Source: Scenedesmus sp. ARA3 (Eukaryota > Chlorophyta > Chlorophyceae > Sphaeropleales > Scenedesmaceae). From it: a stretch of DNA of 32,188 nucleotides. Of the stretch, positions 11,665-20,725 are shown one piece after another. The stretch is taken from contig RWJK01001522.1 in assembly GCA_004335835.1 (NCBI GenBank), forward strand, positions 17,008 through 49,195. The letters run 5' to 3'. The notes under the pieces are model-generated. The model ran no database searches and was not told where the DNA came from. It saw nothing but the letters and a program-made list of their open reading frames with translations. The position numbers and the translations under genes were made by a program. Within the stretch, counting starts at the first letter, position 1. The number at the start of each line of letters is the position of its first letter.

Positions 11665-12118
11665 ATGTCGTTATTTGGAGGCCTTTTCGGTGGGAGCGGG
11701 GCGCACTCCAGCCTATTCTCCGAAACAAGCCTGTTCAAGGCCGAGCATCAGCCGGAACAGCCCGCAGCAGCGCCTGCACAACAGCCAGAAGATAGCAAAC
11801 GCAGCAAGAAACGCAAAGGAGAGCAACCAGCAGCAGCTGTTGAATCTCAGCCTGGGCAGGAGGACCCAGCAGCCAGCAAGCTTGCTGCAGGCATAGCAGC
11901 AGCCAAGGCAGCAGCCAAAGCCGCAGCAGCTGCAGCAGCTGAGGAGCCTGGCAAGCGAAAGCATAAGCAGGTTTCTGAAGCCACTCTCAAGCCTGGGAAG
12001 AAGCAGAAGAAGTCAAAGCAGCTGCAGGAGCAGCCTGGCAGCAGCAGCGGGGCAGCAGCAGTAGCTGATGATGATGAGGATGCAGCAAATGACAAGCCAA
12101 AGAAGAAGCAGAAACGCG

Positions 12119-12149
<31 letters not shown>

Positions 12150-12325
12150 GCAGCAGCAGCAAGACAAGAGTGACAGGAAAGATAAGCAGAAGCAGGCCAA
12201 AGTGCCTGTTGCACAACAGCAAGTGGCTGCTGCTGACAGCGATACGGACAGTGATGACCCTGAGCAGGCAGACGCAGCAGCAGCAGCAGCAGCAGCTGCT
12301 GGATCTGACTCAGACTCAGAACAGC

Positions 12326-12360
<35 letters not shown>

Positions 12361-12976
12361 GGGGACAAGCAGCAGCACAGCAAAGAGCCGCTGGACCCAG
12401 CAGCAGCAGCCGAGAAGCTCGCCCGCACCATCTTTGTTGGCAACCTGCCAGTCAGCATCAAGCGCAAAGCCCTCACTCGCATCTTCACACCTTTTGGGGA
12501 AGTGGAAAGTGTGAGGCTGCGCAGCATGCCGATTGACTTAGAAAGTAAGTCGAAGATGCCACGGCGCGCTGCAGTGATCAAAGGCGCTGTCAGTGGAGAC
12601 AGGGGCGGTGCGAAGGCGTATGTGGTCTTCAAGGCTGCTGCTGCTGCTGAGGCGGCGCTGGCGGCAAACATGACAGAGGTGGGCTGCTGCTGCTGCTGCT
12701 GTTGGTGGTGGGCTGATGGTGGGCTGGGCTGGGTAGGCAGGCCTGCAGAGCAGGGCAGCTAGGGTAGCGTGGCGTAGTGAGCAGGTATTTGACGCTGAAG
12801 TCAGCTGCTGCATCCATGCTCATGTGGTTGGGGATAGGCATGCTGTAGTGATGTAGCAGTGTGGCTAGCATCAGGCGGATGCTTGATAGCAATGGGCGTT
12901 GCGAATCGAGTCATCAGCTGCAGCAATTCCTAACTTTGTTCAATGCACGTGCAGCCTTGGCAGGCCTCACTGACTG

Positions 12977-13016
<40 letters not shown>

Positions 13017-14153
13017 CTCAACTATGCAGGTGGAGGGTCACCACATCCGAGTGGACCGCGCGGCGCCGCCTGCTGCTGCTGACGGCGCTGCTGGTGCTGG
13101 TGGCCATGCTGGCGTGCAGTACGACCCTGCACGCAGCGTCTTCGTGGGCAACCTGGACTTCAAGGTGCGGCAAGGATGATTGCGTTTAATTTACATGCAT
13201 ATTTCCATGCTTTGATCTGTGGGGCTGTGGCTCCTGAGGAAGCCTGTGTTGTGCCTGAGTGTTTGTGGGCAACCTGGACTTCAAGGTGCGGCAAGAATGC
13301 AGAATTTCCTCTCACTTCAATAGTTGTGGTAGTGGCGATGTGTTCATGTTCTAAGAGTTATAGGTTGTGGTTCATGACGGTCAGCGAGGGGGAGCTGATC
13401 CGCGCCTTCTCAGCTGCACTGACACACAGCTGCCAAGCACAGCACTTGCCAACAGATACTTATTATACCTGGTTGCATACTGCAACTGATCGCCTGCAGG
13501 TCAGCGAGGAGGAGCTGATCCGCGCCTTCTCAGCTGCACTGGCATGACCAGCTGCAGCAGAATGATGTCAAATATACATTCACTCGTGTGCTGCTTCTGT
13601 GTGAACGTCGGTCAGTGAGGAGGAGCTGATCCGCGCCTTCTCTGCTGCCGAGGCGCAGCCTGAGCTGCAGCGCTACAAGCCCAAAACAGATGCACCTTGC
13701 TTCGTCCACATTGCATGAACCTGCCGCCATTCTGTATACAGGTCAGCGAGGAGGAGCTCATCCGCGCCTTCTCCGCTGCTGAGGAGCAGCCTGAGCTGGC
13801 TGGTGCAGTGGAGGCTGTGCGCGTGGTGCGGGACCCCAAGACCAACATGGGCAAGGGCATCGCGTACGTGCTGTTCAAGTGAGTGAGGGCTACATGCTTT
13901 TCAAGTCATTGAAGGGTGATTGCTTTTTGGCGGGGCCCGTATGGGCTACTATATGCAACGTTGGCGGAAGTTGAACCGGCTTTTTAAGGGAATGACGGGC
14001 ACATGAGAAGCAGCTGACCGGGTCTGCTCAGGTGTATGCACGGTCAGCAGGGGCAGCTGAGGAGGCTGAGTGGCATGGCACAGTCAACAATGCAACCGTG
14101 CATTGCACTGAGCTGTTCGCCTGCTGAAATCAACTGTGTGCATTGGTCATTGA

Positions 14154-14209
<56 letters not shown>

Positions 14210-15237
14210 GTAGGTCCAAGGCAGCGGCACGTGCAGCGCTGCAGCTGGACGGCAGCAAGCTCAAGGAGCGCGCAATGCGCGTCACCAGGGTGGACAGGCG
14301 GGCCTCAGCCGGTGGGCCGGCCGGCGGGCCGGCGGGCGGCAAGTTTGCAGGAAAGCCAGCGGCAGGCGGCAAGTTTGCAGGAAAGCCGGCGGCGGGCAGC
14401 AGGTTCGCGGGAAAGCCGGGGGTGGCACCTGGCAGCAGCAGATTTGGAGCAGCAGGTGCTAAGCCTGCTGGTGCTGGTGGGCTGGGTGTGCGGCAGGGCG
14501 GGGTGCAGAAGCACCGGGGGCCTGCAGCTGGCGGCGGCGCTGCAGCAGCTGCTGACTGGCAGGGCTTGCAGACGAAGGGCAAGGGCACTGGGTTCAGGGG
14601 TGCAGCAGTTGGCAAGCCAGCAGGGTCTTTTGGAGGTGGCGGCAGGGGTGGTGGGGGAGGAAGGGGGGGANNNNNNNNNNNNNNNNNNNNNNNNNNNNNN
14701 NNNNNNNNNNNNNNNNNNNNNNNNNNNNNNGCTGGTGCTGGAGGCCGCGGTGGGGGTGCTGGTGGGGGTGCTGGTGATGGCGGTGCACCAAGCAGCAGCA
14801 GGGGCGGCTTTGCTGCTGGTGGCAGGGGTGGCAGCAGCAGGGGCGGTTTTTTGCCTGGCGGTAGGGGCGGCAGTAGAGGCGGCTTTTCTGCTGGCGGCAG
14901 GGGTAGCAGGGGAGGGTTTGCCGCTGGAGGCAGGGGCGGCGGCAGCAGCAGGGGCGGCTTTTCTGCTGGCGGCAGGGGCGGCAGCAGCAGTGGCGGCAGG
15001 GGCGGCTTTTCTGCTGGTGGCAGGGGCGGCAGCAGCAGCGGCAGGGGTGGGTTTGCTGCCGGCAGCAGGGGTGGCAGCAGGGGTGGCGGCAGGGGTGGCA
15101 GCAGCAGCGGCGGCAGGGGCGGCAGGGCAGCAGCAGCTGGTGCTGGCGGTAAGCCGAAGAGCAAGGGGGCCAGCAGCAAGCGGCCTGCTGTTGCTGCGCG
15201 CAAGGATGCATCGAGGTCGGCGGCTAAGCGCAGCTAG
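11665..15237 (+). CDS. RBM34/Nop12-type nucleolar RNA-binding protein with RGG tail
   Basis: Four exons join in phase: 11665-12678, 13030-13164, 13742-13878 and 14214-15237 (stop TAG), about 769 residues if the gap is truly 60 bases. The start ATG gives MSLFGGLFGG. Residues 40-245 are Lys-rich, acidic and poly-Gln/Ala, as in nucleolar proteins. RRM1 (about 254-347) has RNP2 TIFVGNLP and RNP1 AKAYVVFK. RRM2 (about 373-460) has SVFVGNLD and GKGIAYVLFK, followed by LDGSKLKERAMRVTRVDR. This two-RRM arrangement, including ESVRLRSMPI after RRM1 RNP2, matches RBM34 and yeast Nop12, pre-60S ribosome assembly factors of the nucleolus. The C-terminus is a long RGG/GGF repeat, an RNA-binding and fibrillarin-like GAR region not typical of Nop12. 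The second intron contains several copies of exon edges. Confidence 0.88.
12979..13014 (+). repeat. (CTG)12 near the 3' splice site of RRM-gene intron 1
   Basis: Twelve pure CTG units end 15 bases before the exon that starts at 13030 (acceptor TATGCAG). The array occupies the polypyrimidine-tract position. Confidence 0.9.
13266..13295 (+). pseudogene. Copy of the 3' end of RRM-gene exon 2 with its 5' splice site
   Basis: The last 19 exon bases plus the first 11 intron bases (13146-13175: TGGGCAACCTGGACTTC... through the GTGCGGCAA donor) recur without a mismatch 120 bases downstream. Sequence on either side of the copy is not similar to the original flanks. No acceptor belongs to the copy. 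The donor could compete with the authentic one at 13165. Confidence 0.85.
13380..13668 (+). pseudogene. Three copies of the 5' end of RRM-gene exon 3
   Basis: The start of exon 3 (13742, GTCAGCGAGGAGGAGCTCAT) is preceded by three partial copies starting at 13380, 13500 and 13611, so the motif VSEEELIRAFSA is encoded four times in 400 bases. Only the copy at 13500 keeps a proper CAG acceptor; reading through it meets TGA after 15 codons, so its use would truncate RRM2. The copy at 13611 is longest (about 58 bases, AEAQPEL) and open but lacks an AG directly before it. Spacings are 120, 111 and 131 bases. Confidence 0.88.
14155..14208 (+). repeat. (CTG)18 abutting the last 3' splice site of the RRM gene
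   Basis: Eighteen pure CTG units run to within five bases of the exon that starts at 14214 (acceptor CGTAG). No other pyrimidine tract lies between the array and the acceptor. Confidence 0.92.
14671..14730. other. Assembly gap (60 N) within the RGG-coding repeat
   Basis: Sixty N bases interrupt the exon inside Gly/Arg-rich repeat sequence. The frame is open on both sides and 60 is divisible by three, so the model stays in frame as drawn. The true number of repeats is unknown because such gaps may have nominal length. Confidence 0.97.
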
Positions 15238-16441
15238 TGGTGGCGTGTCGCCATCACATACTACTAGTCAAGTTATGACCTGGGAGCTGTACAGAAACTG
15301 TCATCACAACGTCGCAGCAGTGCATGGCACGTGTTATAAGGCTGCGGCCGTTGTCACGGCAAGCAGTGACGGCACCAGTGGTTTGCGGCTGCGAGTGTTA
15401 GTGCGTGGCTAGTTTTGGGCCACACTGGCAGCATGCAGTGCAAGTATATGCTGCAAGTTTTTGCGGGCATATCTGATGCGCGTGCTGTCTGTACCAGCTG
15501 GCGCCTGGTGTTTGGGAGACAATCAACGTTACAAGTTCAGGTCGTCTTGTACCATTGGTTGTAACATGTTACATGCCGTCACATGGACCACATGACAGGT
15601 GCCGCACCAGCAACAGGCCCCTGGATAGGTCGTGCAGCAAACACACTGATGTCCTGATGACCGCTTGCCAGTACGAAGTAGCTAGACGCCGGAATCACGC
15701 AGTTGCAGTTGCCAATTAACTTCAACGTTGCGTAGACACATACAAGGAAGCTCACAGAACAGACGCTGGCTAGCCCAGCCAGGTAGTTGGCTGTGGTGCC
15801 TGCACTGCAGTTGCAGTCGCACTGCGGGCCAATTTCCGAAATAGAAACTGGCAGTTGCAACTGTTGGTGGCTGCACGTTGCGCAACATGACGGTGAACAT
15901 GCTGTTGGTTGGCAAGTCTGGGTCGACAAACCCCAAAATCACTCAACGTTGTACAACGCCGCTAGCTTGTAAGTGCATGTGCCCCGTAGCTACATCAAGG
16001 TTGACCTGGGCACAGCCGCTGTGGCACAGCCCCATCGCAGGGTGCATCCAAGCAGTCCAAGCAGTGCAACCAACCCTGCATCAACTTCGACCAATATCAG
16101 TCTACAGATGTGAAAACTTGAGAGAGAGAGCGCAGCATTCACAGATGGCACTGCATGCAGGGATGCTCTCCGTGCTAACACACAGCAAACACGATACAAC
16201 CGTGGCCACTGGAAAGAATCACACGCAGCCTAGGGCTCCTGGCAAGCTAGCTGTCCATGCCCCAAATGCACAAGTGCTGTCCCAGGCTATGCTACACATC
16301 ATCATGGCCACCAGAGGCACTCGCTAGCCCGCTTGCATGTTTCCAAGTTGCATGCATCCAATTGCAATCTTTCTGTCAACATGGCACATCATCATGGAAC
16401 CATCCAAGCCGTAGCAACAGCGCCAGGCTATGCGCCATTAC
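15238..16441. other. Convergent intergenic region between the RRM and five-Tudor genes
   Basis: This stretch should contain the 3' UTRs of both converging genes. I see no supported coding sequence. A 14-bp palindrome at 15560-15573 carries TGTAA on both strands, and a short GA run lies at about 16122-16131. A 12-base sequence (ACATCATCATGG) occurs twice near 16297 and 16386. Confidence 0.6.
15560..15573. terminator. Palindromic TGTAACATGTTACA: candidate shared polyadenylation signal
   Basis: The 14-base sequence is its own reverse complement, so TGTAA is read at 15560-15564 on plus and 15573-15569 on minus. It is the first TGTAA after the plus-strand stop at 15237 and also the first after the minus-strand stop at 16442. 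One site could therefore end both convergent transcripts. Use is inferred, not shown. Confidence 0.55.
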
Positions 16442-17468
16442 TCAATCAGTCTCCATTGGTTGCGCTGCCGCAGAAGCAGCTGCAGCAGCTGCTGGGCTTG
16501 CTGCTGCTGGGGCTGCAGGTACCGCCGGTTTGGCTGCCGCCGCCGGCTTGACCGCTGCTGCTGTAGCTGCACCAGCAGGCTTTGCAACTGCAGCTGCCGG
16601 GCCGCCACCGCTCGTCTTGCTCGCCGCCTGCGCCTTGGCCACTGCTGCTGCCTGCGCCGCGGCCTGCGCTGCAGCCAGCTGCTGCAGCTGCTGCAGCTGC
16701 AGCGCTGATGCTGCTGTGGCACCCTGCAGCCCGGCCATTGCTTGCAGCTTCAGCACAACATCATCTGCTGTCATGTGTGTTGAAGGTGCTGACGAGTCAC
16801 TGATATCTGGCAGGACTGGGGGCGGGGCCCTCGGCCGCACAGCAGCAGCAACCACAGCAGGTGATACTGGCACTACCACAGTAGACACACCCCCTGCCTG
16901 CACTACAACCGCTGCTGGTGCTGCACTGACAGTGGGGGACTTCAGTGCTGCTGCCATTGCCGGGTGCCGCACAACAGCTGCCACAGGTGCTACTGCTGCT
17001 GGCTTTGCAGCTACAGCTGCGAGTTGCGGCGCACTGACTTGCTTGCTAGCAGCTGCAACTGCAGCAGCTGAGGCAGCCGCAGCTTGTGCAGCAGCTGCAG
17101 CAAGAGCAGGACTTGCGACTACTGCAACAGCAGTTACGGCAGGTGCACCTGCCACAGCTGCTGCAGGCTGTGCATTGGCAGCAGGCGCCTTGGGCTGCTG
17201 CTGCTGCTGCTGCTGCTGGCTACTTTGAGCTGCCACTGCAGCAGCTTTGACTACAACAGCAGCCAGCTGCTGCTGCTGTTGCTGTGGCACAGCTGATGGA
17301 ATCTGTGCTGCCCTTGCTGCCAATTGCTGCACCTGCACCTGCTGTTGCTGCTGCCCAGCTGTTGCAGGCTGACCGCTGCCAGCAGCAGCAGCAGCGGCAG
17401 GAGCGTGCGGGACTGATATGTCCAGCAGAGCCCGCATCTTCACAGGCCGCTGCACACTGCCAGGTGAC

Positions 17469-17501
<33 letters not shown>

Positions 17502-17562
17502 TTCACAGCAGTGGCATTGATTACGCCAGCACCAGCACCAGCGCCGCTAGGCGCAGCAGGAG

Positions 17563-17605
<43 letters not shown>

Positions 17606-19488
17606 GGCAGCCGGCTGCTGCTGCTGCTGCGCAAGCGGCTTGCTCTTGACTGCACACGTCTTGTGCACCGGCACCGCACGACCTGCTGCTGTTGACGAAG
17701 CAGCAGCGCGAGGGCTGGTTGGCCCTGCTGCTGCTGCTGCTGCCACACGCAGCACGCCATTTGCCCGGGGACTTGTGGGCCCTACTGCTGCACTGCCAGC
17801 TGCCCCTACGCCCCTGCCATTAGCACGTGGCGAAGTAGGCCCTAACACACCCCTAGGGCTTGTGGGGCCTGCAGACCCTAAACCGCCCCCGCCCTTAAGC
17901 CCTCGCGCTTTAGGGGATTTCGGCCCAAACCCTGCTGCATCACTGCTGCTCAGTGCCAGCACAGCAGGGGGCATCTGCTGTGGGTCTAGCTTCCAGCCCA
18001 TGCTGCCTGCTGTACTAGAGAGCTTCCCTAGTATCATGTGCAGCCGCTGCACCTTGCCTTGAAGCCTTACTGCTGCACGCTGCTGCCGTGGTGGCAGCCG
18101 TTGCAGCACCGGCGGCAGCGCGCCACTGATCACACCTGTGCTGCTCATTCCTGCTGCTGCTGCTGCTGCTGCCCTGCCAGCTGCACTGCTGCCGGCCCCT
18201 GGCAGCCTGTTGCTGCTGCTGCTGCTGCCACCAGGGACGATGCGCACCAGCAGCTGCATCTGCTCAGCTGCTTGCGCCTCTATAGGGCTGTTTAGCGTGT
18301 CAAAGCCAGACCCGCTAAACCTCCGCAGCTGCAGTGGCGGCAGATTTGGATGCCCTCCGCCGCCGATCAGCACATTGCTTGCAGACGCACGCATCACCGC
18401 ACCACCTGCTGCCGCTGCCGCACCCGGCCGGCCCCCCAGCCCTGACAGACTAAGGCTAGGGTTCAAGCCGCCGCCTAAACCCAACCCTCCTGAACCATAG
18501 CCGGCTTTGCCGCCTATACCGCCGCTGCTCATCTGCTGCAAGCCGCTGCCGCCGATTCGGCCCTTACTGCCGGCCATGCTGCTGCCACCTAACCCTGCCC
18601 CGCCCCGCTTTATGCTCAGCTGCAGCGCATTGAGCCCTGATGCATCACCAGCGCCCCCGAACAGCGAGCTCTGTGGGTACGTGCGGTCCCCTGCGCCTGC
18701 TGCTGCCGCCGCTGCTGCGCCTGCTGCGCGGCTGTCTGCTGACATGAATAGGCTGTCATCGCCTGCTGCTGCTGCTGCTGCTGCGTTGTGAGGCCCCGGC
18801 AGCAGGCCAGATTGGCGGCCATGTCCTGAGGAAGCGCTGCCACTGTCGCTGCGTGTGCGCTCCAGGTCGAGCTGCTCGGCAGCAAGGGCAGGTCAACAGC
18901 AGGAGCAGCAGTGTGAGCAACAGCAGGCTTCAAGCAAGTATGGCGGACACTGACCAGCACAGGTTGCACTGCACGCTGAACTGACCCACGCAACAGCCCA
19001 CTGGCCCCTACGAGAGCTGCTGGGACACAGTGCGCCTGCAGCTGTTGACGCTACTATCACATGTGCATAACACTTCACGCACCCTATCTCACCGGCAGCA
19101 GTAGCAGCAGCTTATACAGGTGTGAAGACACCCAGCTACAACTGTGCCACACCACGCAGCACGATACAACAGAGCATACATCAATCAATCACACCCACTC
19201 GCCGCTTCCTGAGCCGTACAGCAAAGCAGCAATCTTTGAGCATACATCGGTCATTTCACTCACCCGCCGCTTCCTGCTGCGCCGCATGCCGCCCTCGCCG
19301 TCGCTGTGTCCTGCAAGCAGCAGGCCGCCGGCCTCGTCATCGCTGCTGCCGCCGTCGTCGTCGCTGCTGCTGTCATCTTTGGGAGGCAGCCGCCAGATGA
19401 CGCGCTCGTTGCGCAGCGCCAGCCACTCCTGCTCGCCGTCAACGTACTGCACCTGTCGAATATGAATTAGATCAAACGAGATTTGCAC

Positions 19489-19539
<51 letters not shown>

Positions 19540-20691
19540 CAGCAGCAGAGGGCAGTTGAGTGTGGCGTTTGTTGTTGTTGGTGCGTTCCAGCAGCTGCCG
19601 CCAACAGTAAAGAGACGAAGCGGTGTTCGTGCGAGCACACGCAGATGTGCTCAGCATGTTCCACCCGCCAATGCAACGTCATCAGTTATCCAAGCTACCA
19701 CATGTGTCATGTGACAATATAACAACTGCTATGTTCAATTCGATCCGCACCTTGTGCCGCGCCGAGCTGGGCTCATAGTCAGCCAGCGTGCCCTCGTAGA
19801 AGGTGCGGTCGTCCTTCCAGTACACAGCCACGCGCCACCCCACAGCGTCACGGCCCTTGGGCACGTCGTCGCCTGCGGCAGGGCACAACAAAACACTTGT
19901 TATCTTATCGATCACTTGAGGTCATGGGATGCAGCAGGCCACAGCGCCACGGCCCTTAGTCATGTTGTCGCCTGCGGCAGCACAATTATCACAAAGTTCG
20001 CTGAACAAGTGGAATGAAGACAAAGGACACGCAACCCACAACATCACAACACCCTAGCCCCCATGTCACGGTGTTCAACGTAGTTCAGCGCTCACCGCCC
20101 CTGCTGTGTCCCACGCAGCCACACCATACACAAAAGCCAATAGGCATCAGATTCCAGATGCCGCAGACCGCCCCAAACCCACCTGTCACGATGCCTGCGC
20201 TCAACGCGCCGGGCCGTGTCGCGCGCAGCCACACCACATGCTCCCTGCTGAGGTCTGCCCACTCCTCCTCGCCATTCAAGTACAGCAGGTGGTGCTGCCG
20301 CCGTGCCTGGTCATGGCTCAGCACCTCAGCCTCATGCCTAACTGATTCAAACCCGCAGTAAATGCGGCAAACTATACACAACAAGCCGTCAACCGGCAAC
20401 CCCACAGACAGCAAGACCCAGCCCACCCACCTGTCACGATGCCTGCACTCAACGCGCCGGGCCGTGTCGCGCGCAGCCACACCACATGCTCCCTGCTTAA
20501 ATCTGCCCACTCCTCCTCGCCATCTAGGAACAGCAGGTGGTGCTGCCTCCTCGCCTCGTCATGGCTCAGCACTTCTGCTTCGTGCCAGGCCTGGTCTGCT
20601 GGCCAGTACAGCAGCAGCCGCCAGCCCACAGCGCCAGGGCCACTGATGGGCGGGTGCGGCGCGCCCTGTGCAGCATCAAAGAAAGACAGCA

Positions 20692-20725
<34 letters not shown>

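Noticed and set aside
14130..15203. Long minus-strand open frame of Pro/Leu-rich sequence opposite the RGG exon
   Set aside because: It is the antisense of the Gly/Arg repeat; the plus-strand frame carries the conserved RRM2 end and is phase-linked to upstream exons.
17820..17900. CCCTAAAC-like bases suggesting telomeric repeat
   Set aside because: Only single occurrences, and they lie inside the open last exon of the five-Tudor gene.
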